From positions 124,001-188,000 of the forward strand of contig NZ_PYWB01000005.1 in NCBI RefSeq assembly GCF_003056345.1: 64,000 nt of DNA, in the 5' to 3' direction. The position numbers and the translations under genes are program-made. The notes below the pieces were generated by a model. It saw only the letters and a list, made by a program, of their open reading frames with translations. It was not told where the DNA came from and searched no databases. Origin of the DNA: Devosia submarina (GTDB lineage: Bacteria; Pseudomonadota; Alphaproteobacteria; Rhizobiales; Devosiaceae). This document shows positions 20,929 through 30,103 of the stretch, piece after piece (the stretch's first letter is position 1; the number at the start of each line of letters is the position of its first letter).

Positions 20929-22095
20929 TCAGGGATTGGCTTGGGCGGCCCGGGTGCTGCCGTCAGGCCCGGAAAGAAGGGTTACCTCGGCGCCTTCACT
21001 CAGCTGCAGAATGCCTTCGGTGATAATGGGATCGCCGGGCGCCAGATCGGCCCGCACCAGCACCCCATCGCTGTTGCGCTGGACGATCTCGGCCATCACC
21101 TTGGTGGCCTTGCCGTCCTCATATTTCCAGACATAAGAGCCTTCGGCCGACCACAGGATCGCGAGCGGATTAACGGCCGGGTATTGCTCGCCCGGGAAGC
21201 TGAGGGCAACCGAGAAGGACATGCCGGCGCGCAGCTGGTTGCGCTCATTAGGGATTTCGGCCTGCACCTGCAGGGTACGGCTGGCCGGGTCCAGCCGATT
21301 GTCGACGGCAACGACCTCGCCGTTGAAGCGGCTGCCCGGAATGGCGACGGCCGAAACGGTGACGGAGGCGCCGGGCGCGACGCCAGCGGCGTAGCGCTCG
21401 GGCACAAAGAAATCGACCAGGATGGAGGAGCTATCATCGATCGTGGTGACGGCGGTCTGTGCGGCTACGTAATTGCCGGGTGTCACCTTGATGAGGCCGA
21501 CCGTGCCATCGATGGGGCTGGAAATGGTGCGGCGCTCCAGGGCGACTTCAGCCGTGCGCAGTTCGAGATTGGCATTGTTGGCGGCCAGCTGTGCAGCGGT
21601 CAGGGCTGTGGTGGCAACAAGGCTGGAGCCGGCAAGGCTTTCCGTGCGGGTGAGGGTCGCATTGGCGTCGTCGGCCGCAAGCTTGGCACGGTCATAGTCG
21701 AGCTGTTCGGCATCGGCATCGAGCCGTGCAATCACGGCACCAGCCTCGATCACCTGCCCAGGACGCACGAGGACTTCTTCCAGCGTGCCGCCCGATGGCG
21801 AGGTTACGGTGACTGAATTGGCAGCGCGCGCTTCGCCCACGGCTTGCAGGTCGGCATTGATGGTGGCCAAGGTGACAGGGGTGGTCACGACATTGGTTTG
21901 GCGCCCGCCACCACGTCCCCCCGGACGACCCCCAGGTCCGCCGGGACCGGCCTGGGCCTGGGCGCCGGGTTCAGGACCAAAAGGCAGGGAAATGCCATAG
22001 CTCGCCAGAGTGGCGGTTGAGCCGGGCACGAAAAAGACCCAGGCCGCTGCTGCAGCCGCCAGAACAATCAGCGACGCCAGTATTTGTCGTATCAA
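20929..22095 (-). CDS. RND efflux periplasmic adaptor (membrane fusion) protein
   Basis: 388 residues. One N-terminal membrane anchor, then an unusual Gly/Pro/Arg-rich linker (PGGPGGRPGGRGGG, near residues 50-65), followed by the lipoyl-like and alpha-hairpin domains of the adaptor family (TVTSPSGGTLEEVLVRPGQV). It bridges the pump to an outer-membrane channel. Start TTG at 22095 with GAGG about ten bases upstream; no in-frame ATG gives the expected N-terminus. First gene of the efflux operon. A perfect palindrome lies about 90 bases upstream. Confidence 0.9.
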   Translation of the reverse strand: MIRQILASLIVLAAAAAAWVFFVPGSTATLASYGISLPFGPEPGAQAQAGPGGPGGRPGGRGGGRQTNVVTTPVTLATINADLQAVGEARAANSVTVTSPSGGTLEEVLVRPGQVIEAGAVIARLDADAEQLDYDRAKLAADDANATLTRTESLAGSSLVATTALTAAQLAANNANLELRTAEVALERRTISSPIDGTVGLIKVTPGNYVAAQTAVTTIDDSSSILVDFFVPERYAAGVAPGASVTVSAVAIPGSRFNGEVVAVDNRLDPASRTLQVQAEIPNERNQLRAGMSFSVALSFPGEQYPAVNPLAILWSAEGSYVWKYEDGKATKVMAEIVQRNSDGVLVRADLAPGDPIITEGILQLSEGAEVTLLSGPDGSTRAAQANP

Positions 22096-22181
22096 ACGCC
22101 CAACCTCGAATGTGGATCACCAGCTGCCGACAGTGCCGGTGCATGCGTTTGCGACTCTACCAGCGACAGTTTCCGGTGCAT

Positions 22182-22197
22182 CTTACAATCTTGTAAG
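22182..22197. promoter_or_regulatory. Candidate operator upstream of the RND operon
   Basis: CTTACAA-TC-TTGTAAG is a perfect inverted repeat with 7-base arms. It lies 87 bases upstream of the adaptor start and resembles TetR-family operators. No regulator gene is adjacent, so the binding protein is unknown. Confidence 0.6.
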
Positions 22198-22208
22198 GCA
22201 CGATAAAT

Positions 22209-23042
22209 TTACGACGATATCTCCGCATCGGGGCGGCCGCCCCATTCGGTCCAGGACCCATCATAGACAGCGACATCGCGAGCGCCGGCAAGCTCCAGCG
22301 CCAGGGCGAGGGTGGATGCCGTGATGCCCGAGCCGCAGGAGGTGATGATGGGCTGATCGAGCTTGACGCCACGGTCACTGAGGAGCTGGCGGAGTTGTTC
22401 GGGCGAGCGCATTTCGCCCGCTTCGGTCAGCAGCGAGACAGGCACGTTGAGGCTCCCCGGGATATGGCCGCCGCGCAGCCCCGCGCGGGGTTCGGGCACT
22501 TCGGCGTGAAAACGCGGAGCGGGGCGCGCATCGGCAATCTGGGCGGCAGCATCCCTGCTGCTGTCGCGGACGCGTTCGAAATCGGCAACAAGGGTCGGGT
22601 TGAACTGTGGCGTGAAAACCTGGCGCTCGCGCGTAACAAGGCCGGGTTCCGTCGGGCGGCGCTCGGCGCGCCATTTGGGGCCGCCGCCTGCCAGGATGCG
22701 CACATCGGGCGCGCCCATGGCGCGAAATGTCCACCAGACGCGAGGCGCGGAAAAGAGCCCGAGTTCGTCATAAACGACGATGGTCATGGCTTCGCTGATG
22801 CCCAGGGCACCGACCATGCGCGCGAAATCGGCGGGCGCGGGCAGCATGTGGGGCAGCTCGGAACTGGTATCGGCTATGCCGTCGATGTCGAAGAAGACAG
22901 CGCCGGGAATGTGGCCGGCAAGGTATTCGGCCTGCGCATTGCGGGCGGCGTTGGGCATGTGCCAGCTGCCATCGAGGATGACGACATCGGGGTCATCGAG
23001 GTGAGCGGCCAGCCACTCAGTGGTGACAAAGGGATTATCCAC
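22209..23042 (-). CDS. sseA: 3-Mercaptopyruvate sulfurtransferase
   Basis: 277 residues with two rhodanese domains; the catalytic cysteine loop in the second is CGSGITAS. It moves sulfur from 3-mercaptopyruvate to an acceptor such as cyanide or thioredoxin in the cytoplasm. Start GTG at 23042 with AAGGAG eight bases before it. The gene runs toward the efflux adaptor but is separated by 113 bases carrying the palindrome. No obvious tie to neighbours. Confidence 0.93.
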   Translation of the reverse strand: MDNPFVTTEWLAAHLDDPDVVILDGSWHMPNAARNAQAEYLAGHIPGAVFFDIDGIADTSSELPHMLPAPADFARMVGALGISEAMTIVVYDELGLFSAPRVWWTFRAMGAPDVRILAGGGPKWRAERRPTEPGLVTRERQVFTPQFNPTLVADFERVRDSSRDAAAQIADARPAPRFHAEVPEPRAGLRGGHIPGSLNVPVSLLTEAGEMRSPEQLRQLLSDRGVKLDQPIITSCGSGITASTLALALELAGARDVAVYDGSWTEWGGRPDAEISS

Positions 23043-23240
23043 GGCGCGACTCCTTGGGTGATGGCGACAGGATGAAGTGGTGGGGCGGGATAGTCAAACA
23101 TGCGGTGGGGGAGGGGCATTCGTCGCATGGTTGAGCCAGGGCTCTGCAGGTGTGCCCGTGTTGGGGCGGCGCTCGGATCGCGCCGCAAGATCGCGCGCTG
23201 GGATGGGAAAGTGGCGCTGCGTGCAAGGGCTTGGGATGCG

Positions 23241-24272
23241 CTAGGCGGCGGTCTGGCCTTTTGGGGCAGGGCCGGAACTTTCGCGCAGAATCAGTTCCAC
23301 GGGCCAGAGTTCGCCGATCTGCTCGGCTGGTTTGCCCGCGAGGATCTGGAGCGTCAGCTCGGCCAACCGGGCGCCGGCCTGGCGGATGGAGGAGCGGGTG
23401 GTGGACATGGTGGGAAACATGTTGTCCGCGTTCAGATAAGGGAAGACGTCGTCATGGGCGATGACGGAAACGTCGCGCCCCATGGTGAGCCCGGCCTGGC
23501 GAATGGCCCGGAAGACGCCCAGGGCGGTCATCATGGAGCCGGCAAGGAATGCCGTAGGGGCGGGGCGGATCTCCAGCATCGCCTGGGCGAGGCGGAAGGC
23601 GGCTTCGTCGGTGAAGAGGCTATTGGCCATAAGCGCGGGATCAAAGGGGATGCCGCGTGAGGAGAGAGCCGCAAGGTAGCCGATCTCGCGGTGCTCGGAA
23701 AAGGTGCGGCCCTTGACGCCGTTGAGCAGGGCGATCCGGCGGTGGCCGAGATCGAGCAGGTGAGTGGTGGCGCGCTCCATGGCGCCGGTATTATCGATGT
23801 CGAGCCAGGCGACGGGGGCGTTGATGTTGGTGCGGCCATGCAGCACGAAGGGGATTTTGAGTTCGGACAAAAGCGCGGCGCGCTCGTCGTTGACCGTGGG
23901 GGAATGAAGGATAACCGCGTCCACCTTCTGGCTCGATGCGGCCCGGCGATAGGCGGCGATTTCGTCGGCATAGCTTTCCACGATGGTGACGACGATATCG
24001 ACTTCCTGCTCGCCCAGCCTGCTGCCGAGACCGGCGAGAAACTCGCTCATATGTGGGCCAAGTTCATGGGCGCCACGCAGAACAACGCCTACGGCGCCCG
24101 AGCGCCCAGTGGCCAGGCGCAGGGCGCTGGCATGAGGACGATAGCCCAGGCGCTCGGCGGTTTCCGCGACACGACGGCGGGTTGCCTCGTTGACTTCGGG
24201 GTAGCCATTGAGCGCGCGACTGACAGTGGTTTGCGACAGGCCCAAATGTTGGGCCAGATCCTTCAGTCTCAT
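23241..24272 (-). CDS. thuR: LacI-family regulator of trehalose utilisation
   Basis: 343 residues from ATG at 24272 (MRLKDLAQHLGLSQTTVSRA). LacI helix-turn-helix at residues 2-21 with the hinge region, then a periplasmic-binding-like effector domain (VDAVILHSPTVNDER). Longer upstream reading is possible but LacI proteins start at this helix. It is divergent from thuE, the arrangement known for thuR in Sinorhizobium meliloti, and should repress thuEFGKAB until trehalose, maltose or sucrose is present. Candidate operators lie in the shared intergenic region. Assignment to ThuR and not AglR rests on synteny. Confidence 0.88.
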   Translation of the reverse strand: MRLKDLAQHLGLSQTTVSRALNGYPEVNEATRRRVAETAERLGYRPHASALRLATGRSGAVGVVLRGAHELGPHMSEFLAGLGSRLGEQEVDIVVTIVESYADEIAAYRRAASSQKVDAVILHSPTVNDERAALLSELKIPFVLHGRTNINAPVAWLDIDNTGAMERATTHLLDLGHRRIALLNGVKGRTFSEHREIGYLAALSSRGIPFDPALMANSLFTDEAAFRLAQAMLEIRPAPTAFLAGSMMTALGVFRAIRQAGLTMGRDVSVIAHDDVFPYLNADNMFPTMSTTRSSIRQAGARLAELTLQILAGKPAEQIGELWPVELILRESSGPAPKGQTAA

Positions 24273-24302
24273 GGCCGTGTTCAGTCCCCCCGAGTGGTGC
24301 AG

Positions 24303-24326
24303 GCACGATTGCATAATGTCGTGCAA
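24303..24326. promoter_or_regulatory. Overlapping dyads upstream of thuR
   Basis: GCACGA (24303-24308) pairs with TCGTGC (24319-24324), and TTGCA (24309-24313) with TGCAA (24322-24326). The pair lies 31 bases before thuR. It could be an operator or an mRNA leader hairpin; I cannot tell which. Confidence 0.35.
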
Positions 24327-24411
24327 CGAAGCTGCACGCGCTGTGCCGACCACTTTTCCGGGCAAGCAGGCCGCCTTTTTTGGCGTTCCTGCACCCTCCT
24401 CCGGCAGTATT

Positions 24412-24423
24412 CAAAGCGATTTC
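24412..24423. promoter_or_regulatory. Second LacI-type box near thuR
   Basis: CAAAGCGATTTC agrees with the perfect box at 24628-24639 (CAAAGCGCTTTG) at 10 of 12 positions. It is 140 bases upstream of thuR and may let ThuR repress its own gene or loop DNA to the thuE box. Confidence 0.5.
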
Positions 24424-24592
24424 AAATTTTCATGCAAGAGCGGAAATGAGCGAGCTCCGAAGTGAGGTGCGTACCTCAGGCGATAGGGGGCAAAATTAAC
24501 TCATTTGGGCGCGGAAAGATCCTAAGGCATTGCAGAAAAAGATCATTCTCCACAGCGTGTGCCGAGTTATTAAGAATCTCTGGTGTCCCAGC

Positions 24593-24639
24593 TTGACAGA
24601 AATGGGGCGCTCTGTTTCCATTTCCTTCAAAGCGCTTTG
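24593..24639 (+). promoter_or_regulatory. thuE promoter with LacI-family operator
   Basis: CTTGACA (24593-24599) is a strong -35 element; 17 bases further TCCATT (24617-24622) is a weak -10. The perfect palindrome CAAAGCGCTTTG (24628-24639) follows, over the expected start site, where ThuR binding would block transcription. The operator is seen directly; the binding protein is inferred from the divergent LacI gene. The rest of the 490-base region 24273-24762 shows no gene. Confidence 0.7.
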
Positions 24640-24762
24640 GAAACCGGCGGAACAGCCGCCAGTGCTGGTGCTTTAGGGAGGCGGACGATCCGGGCTATGC
24701 GCATTGCTGCGCAGGCCGGACTTTGTGTCTCCCCGTAAATGGTTCATTCGGGAGGATATCTA

Positions 24763-26022
24763 ATGAAAATCAACAAGCTGCTCGCCGGTCTCTTGACGAG
24801 CGTCACGCTGGTTGCGGGCGCTGCCCAGGCGGCCGAGCTGTCGATCGTTTCGGGTGACACGGGGACGGGCCTGGCATTCCTGCAGTCCGAGCTCGACATT
24901 TTCACCGAGCAGACTGGCCACACCGTGACCATCGTGCCAATGCCATCGTCCACGAGCGACCAGTTCGGCCAGTATCGGCTGTGGCTGGCAGCAGGCAATG
25001 CCGACATCGACGTTTATACAACCGACGTGATCTGGGCGCCGCAGCTTGCCGATCAGTTCCTCGATTTGAGCGAGGCTGCAGCGGATGTGATCGACGAGCA
25101 TTACCCATCCATTATCGAATCCCAGACCGTTGAGGGCAAGCTGGTCGCCATCCCCGGCTATACCGACGCGCCAGCCCTGTTCTATCGCAAGGATCTGCTG
25201 GAAAAGCACGGCAAGGAAGTGCCAAAGACCTGGTCGGAACTGCATGCCACCGCTCAGGAAATCATGGATGCCGAGCGCGCTGAAGGCGCTACCGACCTTT
25301 GGGGCTTCGTGTTCCAGGGCAATGCCTATGAAGGGCTGACCTGTAACGCCCTGGAATGGGTCAACTCCTATGGTGGCGGCCAGATCATCGAAGCCGATGG
25401 CACGATCTCGATCAACAATCCGCAGGCCGTGGCGGCGCTGGAAGAAGCCGCAAGCTGGATCGGCACGATCTCGCCTGAAGGCAACCTTGCCTATATGGAA
25501 GAAGAAAGCCGCGGCGTTTGGCAGCTGGGCAATGCCGTGTTCATGCGCAACTGGCCCTATGCCTATGCGCTGTCCAACAGCGACGACTCGGCCGTGAAGG
25601 GCAAGTTCGACGTGGCGCCGCTTCCAGCCGGTGAAGGCGAGGGCGCAAAGCCATCGGGTACGCTGGGCGGCTGGAACTATGCCGTTTCGAAATATTCGCC
25701 TGAGCCCGATGCTGCAACCGAGCTGGCCCTGTTCCTGGGTTCCGCGGAGTCGCAAAAGCGCCGCGCCATCCAGCAGAACAACCTTCCATCCATCCAGGCG
25801 CTCTACCAGGATGCCGAAGTGCTTGAAGCTGCCCCGTTCATGGCCGCCTGGGAAGAAATCTTCCAGTCTGCCGTGCCGCGTCCTTCGGCTCCGGCGCAGG
25901 CCAATTACAACGAGGCTTCCTCGCTGTTCTGGAGTGCCGTCCACAACACGCTTTCGGGCAATGGTTCGGCCGCCGAGAACCTTGAGCTGCTCGAAGTCGA
26001 CCTCGAAGACCTGCTGAACTAA
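24763..26022 (+). CDS. thuE: Trehalose/maltose-binding periplasmic protein
   Basis: 419 residues from ATG at 24763 after GGGAGGATATCTA. Signal peptide 1-23 (cut after AQA), then a CUT1 solute-binding fold (ELSIVSGDTGTGLAFLQSEL). It binds trehalose, and in relatives also maltose and sucrose, for the ThuFGK importer. First gene of the thu operon; followed by a 13-bp hairpin that likely raises its level relative to the permeases. Assignment relies on synteny with thuEFGKAB of Sinorhizobium. Confidence 0.93.
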   Translation: MKINKLLAGLLTSVTLVAGAAQAAELSIVSGDTGTGLAFLQSELDIFTEQTGHTVTIVPMPSSTSDQFGQYRLWLAAGNADIDVYTTDVIWAPQLADQFLDLSEAAADVIDEHYPSIIESQTVEGKLVAIPGYTDAPALFYRKDLLEKHGKEVPKTWSELHATAQEIMDAERAEGATDLWGFVFQGNAYEGLTCNALEWVNSYGGGQIIEADGTISINNPQAVAALEEAASWIGTISPEGNLAYMEEESRGVWQLGNAVFMRNWPYAYALSNSDDSAVKGKFDVAPLPAGEGEGAKPSGTLGGWNYAVSKYSPEPDAATELALFLGSAESQKRRAIQQNNLPSIQALYQDAEVLEAAPFMAAWEEIFQSAVPRPSAPAQANYNEASSLFWSAVHNTLSGNGSAAENLELLEVDLEDLLN

Positions 26023-26045
26023 GCCGTCCGGCTTTATTGGCAACA

Positions 26046-26074
26046 GGGATGCGGGCGGCTGCCGTCCGCATCCC
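26046..26074 (+). terminator. Hairpin between thuE and thuF
   Basis: GGGATGCGGGCGG / CCGTCCGCATCCC with a CTG loop, 13 bp with one G-T pair, followed by eight A residues and not T. It is therefore better seen as a 3' stabiliser or processing site than as a true terminator. Confidence 0.75.
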
Positions 26075-26104
26075 AAAAAAAATCAGACATCAGGGGGAAG
26101 CTGC

Positions 26105-27082
26105 ATGACGACCGAAGCGCTCAAAATGCCGGCGGTTGCGCAGAGGCAGGGGCGGTCCGAATTGATGCAGCAGCGCGTTCGCGCTGCACGCTGGTTCCTG
26201 CTGCCGATGATGATTGCGCTTGCCGTGGTTGCCGGTTGGCCGCTGGCGCGCTCGATCTACTTCTCCTTCACCGATGTGAAGCTCAACAATCTTTATGGCG
26301 CCGAATGGGTCGGCTTTGCCAATTACCTGCAGATCCGCACGCTGGAGAGTGGGCGCACGATTTATCGCGGTGTGCTGGCGGATCCTGACTGGTGGAATGC
26401 CGTCTGGAATACGGTGCGCTTTGCCTTCTGGTCAGTGCTTTGGGAAACCATTTTGGGCATGATCGTGGCTCTGGTGCTGAACGCCGAGTTCCGGGGGCGC
26501 GGCATTGTGCGTGCGGCCATCCTGATCCCATGGGCCATTCCGACGATCGTTTCAGCACGCATGTGGAGCTGGATGCTGAACGACCAATTCGGCATTCTCA
26601 ACGATTTAGGCATGCGGCTGGGCTTGCTGGCGGCGCCAGTGGCCTGGACGGCTTCACCCGATACGGCCATGACTGCGGTTCTGGTGGTGGATATCTGGAA
26701 AACCACGCCCTTCATGGCGCTGCTGATCTTGGCGGGGCTGCAGATGATCCCCAAGGACATCTATGAGGCGGCCAATATCGACGGCGTACATCCGATCAAG
26801 CAGTTCTTCCGCATTACCCTGCCGCTGGTGCGGCCTGCGCTGATGGTGGCGATCATCTTCCGTGTGCTGGATGCCTTGCGTATCTTTGATTTGATCTATG
26901 TGCTGACGCCCAATTCTGCGGCGACCAAGACAATGTCGGTGCTGGCGCAGGAGAACCTCTTCCAGTTCGACAATTTCGCCGAAGGGTCGACGCAGTCAAC
27001 GCTGCTGTTCCTGCTGATCGCGCTGTTCACCATCATCTATATCTGGCTCGGCAAGGTCAATTTTGACGGGGGAGCCCGCTGA
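26105..27082 (+). CDS. thuF: Trehalose ABC transporter permease (MalF type)
   Basis: 325 residues with six membrane segments and the EAA motif [20 protein letters not shown]. Inner-membrane permease partner of ThuG. ATG at 26105 after a GGGGGAAG ribosome site. Its TGA stop shares one base with the thuG ATG (TGATG), so the two are translationally coupled. Confidence 0.94.
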   Translation: MTTEALKMPAVAQRQGRSELMQQRVRAARWFLLPMMIALAVVAGWPLARSIYFSFTDVKLNNLYGAEWVGFANYLQIRTLESGRTIYRGVLADPDWWNAVWNTVRFAFWSVLWETILGMIVALVLNAEFRGRGIVRAAILIPWAIPTIVSARMWSWMLNDQFGILNDLGMRLGLLAAPVAWTASPDTAMTAVLVVDIWKTTPFMALLILAGLQMIPKDIYEAANIDGVHPIKQFFRITLPLVRPALMVAIIFRVLDALRIFDLIYVLTPNSAATKTMSVLAQENLFQFDNFAEGSTQSTLLFLLIALFTIIYIWLGKVNFDGGAR

Positions 27083-27927
27083 TGACTGCGACCTTCGACC
27101 TTTGGAAAGTCACCAAGCGCGTCTTGTTCTATGCGCTGGTGGTGTTCATCGTCCTCGTCTCGGTATTCCCGTTCTATTACGCGATCCTGACGAGCCTGGA
27201 GACCGGAACAGATCTGTTTCGCATCAATTACTGGCCGACCTCGTTCAGCCTCGCCAACTACGAATCCGTCTTCAACCAGGGCTCGTTCCCGCGCAATTTG
27301 TTGAACTCGGTTTTCGTGGCATCCGTTACGGTGCTGCTGGCGCTTTTCCTGGCGGTAACGGCGAGCTTTGCCCTAAGTCGGGTGCGGTTCAGGGGGCGCG
27401 GGCTGCTGCTGATGACAATCCTTGCCGTCTCCATGTTCCCGCAGATCGCCGTGCTGGCTGGCCTGTTCGAAGTGATCCGGTTTCTGGGGATCTACAACAC
27501 ACCTTGGGCGCTGATCTTTTCCTATACGATCTTCACCTTGCCCTTCACCGTTTGGGTCCTGACCACGTTTATGCGCGACTTGCCGGTGGAAATCGAGGAA
27601 GCGGCGATCGTGGATGGGGCGAGCCCATGGGTCATCATCACCCGCGTGTTCATGCCACTAATGTGGCCTGCGCTGGTGACCACGGGGCTCCTGGCTTTTA
27701 TCGGCGCCTGGAACGAGTTCCTGTTCGCGCTGACCTTCACGGTATCAAACCAGACCCGCACGGTTCCTGTCGCCATCGCGCTGCTGTCGGGCGGTTCGCA
27801 GTATGAAATTCCCTGGGGCATCATCATGGCCGCATCGGTGATCGTGACCGTGCCGCTCGTTGTGCTGGTTCTGGTTTTCCAGCGCAAGATTGTGTCTGGT
27901 CTGACGGCCGGCGGCGTCAAAGGCTAA
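27082..27927 (+). CDS. thuG: Trehalose ABC transporter permease (MalG type)
   Basis: 281 residues, six membrane segments, EAA motif [20 protein letters not shown]. Second permease of the trehalose/maltose/sucrose importer. Starts within the stop of thuF and ends 11 bases before thuK. Confidence 0.94.
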   Translation: MTATFDLWKVTKRVLFYALVVFIVLVSVFPFYYAILTSLETGTDLFRINYWPTSFSLANYESVFNQGSFPRNLLNSVFVASVTVLLALFLAVTASFALSRVRFRGRGLLLMTILAVSMFPQIAVLAGLFEVIRFLGIYNTPWALIFSYTIFTLPFTVWVLTTFMRDLPVEIEEAAIVDGASPWVIITRVFMPLMWPALVTTGLLAFIGAWNEFLFALTFTVSNQTRTVPVAIALLSGGSQYEIPWGIIMAASVIVTVPLVVLVLVFQRKIVSGLTAGGVKG

Positions 27928-27938
27928 GGAGCAAAGAA

Positions 27939-28946
27939 ATGGCAAGCATCGAGCTTCGCAACGTCCGCAAGGCCTTTGGCGCGGTCGAGGTGATCAAGGG
28001 CGTGGACCTCGAGGTCCGCAAGGGCGAATTCATGGTGTTCGTGGGGCCTTCGGGGTGTGGCAAGTCCACCCTGCTGCGCCTGATCTCGGGGCTGGAGGAT
28101 ATCACCTCGGGCGAGATGCTGTTTGACGGCAAGGTGGTCAACTCCCTGGCGCCATCCAAGCGCGGCATCGCCATGGTGTTCCAGTCCTATGCGCTTTATC
28201 CGCACATGAGCGTCTACGACAACATGGCGTTCGGGCTGACGCTGGAGAAGGGCCAGAGTAAGGACGAGATCCGGCGGCGCGTGGAAAAGGCCGCCGACAT
28301 GCTGCAAATCCGGCAATATCTCGATCGTTTGCCCAAGCAGCTTTCGGGCGGGCAGCGCCAGCGTGTTGCCATCGGACGGGCGATTACGCGCGACCCCAAG
28401 GTGTTCCTGTTCGACGAGCCACTGTCGAACCTCGACGCCGCCTTGCGGGTGGCGACCCGGATCGAGATCGCCAAGCTCCACGAGGAAATGAACAACGTCA
28501 CCATGATCTATGTGACGCATGACCAGGTGGAAGCCATGACCCTGGCCGACCGCATCTGCGTGTTGCGCGATGGGCTGGTGGAGCAGGTGGGCACGCCCAT
28601 GGAGCTTTATGAAAAGCCCAATTCGGTGTTTGTTGCCGGCTTTATCGGTTCACCCAAGATGAATTTCATTGGGGGCGAGCGCGCCGAGGCGTTCAATGCC
28701 GAAATCCTGGGCATACGCGGCGAGCACATCACCATTGTGCCCGAAAATGGGGTTTGGAGCGGAACGGTGATCCACACCGAGAATCTGGGCGCCGACAGCT
28801 ATGTTTATCTTGAAATGGGCACCGAAGAGCCTGTTGTGGTGCGGCTGGATGGCTCCAACACCTACAGAAGCGGCGATGTGGTGCAGATTTCGCCCATGAA
28901 CGACAAGATCCACCGCTTCAACGCCGCTGGAAAGCCCATCGCCTGA
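27939..28946 (+). CDS. thuK: Trehalose ABC transporter ATP-binding protein
   Basis: 335 residues, MalK/UgpC type: Walker [10 protein letters not shown] at 36-44, signature LSGGQRQRV, Walker B VFLFDEP and a C-terminal regulatory domain with GIRGEHITI. ATG at 27939 after GGAGCAAAGAA. It energises ThuEFG. By eye it resembles the polyol ATPase at 5026, as expected for CUT1 ATPases, and they may partly substitute for each other. Confidence 0.94.
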   Translation: MASIELRNVRKAFGAVEVIKGVDLEVRKGEFMVFVGPSGCGKSTLLRLISGLEDITSGEMLFDGKVVNSLAPSKRGIAMVFQSYALYPHMSVYDNMAFGLTLEKGQSKDEIRRRVEKAADMLQIRQYLDRLPKQLSGGQRQRVAIGRAITRDPKVFLFDEPLSNLDAALRVATRIEIAKLHEEMNNVTMIYVTHDQVEAMTLADRICVLRDGLVEQVGTPMELYEKPNSVFVAGFIGSPKMNFIGGERAEAFNAEILGIRGEHITIVPENGVWSGTVIHTENLGADSYVYLEMGTEEPVVVRLDGSNTYRSGDVVQISPMNDKIHRFNAAGKPIA

Positions 28947-28985
28947 GCTGCAGGGCAGCCTTGCCGAAATTGCGCTCCTTCCCCT

Positions 28986-29018
28986 GAGCCGGCTGTGGAA
29001 TTGTTCCGCAACCGGCTC
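28986..29018 (+). terminator. Long hairpin between thuK and thuA
   Basis: GAGCCGGCTGTGGAA / TTCCGCAACCGGCTC, a 15-base stem with one mismatch and one G-T pair around TTG. No T-tract directly follows. It may cut the operon into transport and oxidation halves by partial termination or RNA processing. Confidence 0.7.
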
Positions 29019-29032
29019 CGCCGATCAAGTTT

Positions 29033-29063
29033 TTGACCAACCGCCTTTGACGTGATCAAAGGC
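29033..29063 (+). promoter_or_regulatory. Possible internal thuAB promoter with dyad
   Basis: TTGACC (29033-29038) is followed by a perfect dyad GCCTTTGA-CGTGA-TCAAAGGC (29043-29050 and 29056-29063). The -10 word at the right spacing (TCAAAG) is poor. The dyad contains TTTGA/TCAAA, distantly like the thu box, so a separate thuAB control point is possible but weakly supported. Confidence 0.4.
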
Positions 29064-29159
29064 CGCAAGAGATGCGTCGCAGAGGTGCCGTTTCAGCAGT
29101 TTGCCGCGTCGATTGGCCTTGCTCCAATTGCCGCGGCTGCCAAATCCCAGGAGACCATA

Positions 29160-29942
29160 ATGCCGATCCGTACCCTGATCTGGGGCGAAAACGTCCACGA
29201 GCAGAAAAACAGAGTTGTGGCCGAGAACTATCCCGAAGGCATGCACAACCAGATTGCCAAGCTCCTCCAGAGCGACAGCAATATCGTAACGAAGACCACG
29301 ACCTTGCAGGAGCCCGAGCACGGTTGCACTAAAGAAGCGCTGGCACAAACCGATGTGCTGATCTGGTGGGGTCACGCGGCGCATGGTCAGGTCGAGGACG
29401 AGGTCGTCGAGCGCATTGCCAAGCGCGTATGGGAAGGCATGGGGCTGATCGTTCTCCATTCGGGGCACTTCTCCAAGATCTTCAAGCGCCTGATGGGCGC
29501 ACCCTGCGGACTGAACTGGCGCGAAGCAGGGGAGCGCGAGCGGCTATGGGTCACCAATCCGGGACATCCCATTGCCCAGGGCCTGCCGCCCTATTTCGAG
29601 CTCGAAATGGAAGAAATGTATGGCGAACCTTTCTCAGTGCCCGAGCCGCTTGAAACGGTGTTCGTGTCCTGGTTCCAGGGTGGGGAAGTGTTCCGCTCGG
29701 GCCTGACATACCGTCGGGGTGCGGGCAATATCTTCTACTTCCGGCCGGGCCACGAAACCTACCCGACCTACCACAATGATACGGTCGGTTTGGTGCTGCG
29801 CAATGCGGTGAACTGGGCCTATAATGCCAACCAATTCCCACAATTGCTCGAGGCACCCAATGTGCCTGTTGACGAGGCGCTCGAAAAGATCGAAGAGCGC
29901 GGCCCGAAGCTGCATCACGGGCGCCAAGAGGGGTTCCGCTAG
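29160..29942 (+). CDS. thuA: ThuA, trehalose utilisation protein
   Basis: 260 residues, ATG at 29160 after CCAGGAGACC. ThuA family with a glutamine-amidotransferase-like fold; recognisable strings are [24 protein letters not shown] and [16 protein letters not shown]. With ThuB it takes part in oxidation of trehalose to 3-ketotrehalose in Sinorhizobium and Agrobacterium. Longer upstream reading lacks a ribosome site. A palindromic repeat separates it from thuB. The precise step done by ThuA itself is less certain than the pathway. Confidence 0.93.
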   Translation: MPIRTLIWGENVHEQKNRVVAENYPEGMHNQIAKLLQSDSNIVTKTTTLQEPEHGCTKEALAQTDVLIWWGHAAHGQVEDEVVERIAKRVWEGMGLIVLHSGHFSKIFKRLMGAPCGLNWREAGERERLWVTNPGHPIAQGLPPYFELEMEEMYGEPFSVPEPLETVFVSWFQGGEVFRSGLTYRRGAGNIFYFRPGHETYPTYHNDTVGLVLRNAVNWAYNANQFPQLLEAPNVPVDEALEKIEERGPKLHHGRQEGFR

Positions 29943-29959
29943 GCTCCCTGCTCTCCAAA

Positions 29960-30041
29960 CCTCATGGTGAGCTTGTTGAACCATGGGGTTTGGGCACGAT
30001 CTTGCCAGGCTCCTTGGCTTCGACAGGCTCAGGATGAGGCC
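29960..30041. repeat. Interspersed repeat, family 1 (thuA-thuB gap)
   Basis: Arms CCTCATGGTGAGCTTGTTGA (from 29960) and TTCGACAGGCTCAGGATGAG (to about 30039), inverted and partly degenerate relative to the 8034 copy. It lies inside the thu operon without breaking any gene. Confidence 0.8.
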
Positions 30042-30103
30042 GAACATCCAACACCAACAGATCATCTAGCGCGGACCGGCAGGTGCCGCATGGGAAAAAT
30101 AAT

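Noticed and set aside
24760..26076. Minus-strand open frame of 438 codons opposite thuE
   Set aside because: Shadow of a clear binding-protein gene with ribosome site, signal peptide and operon context.
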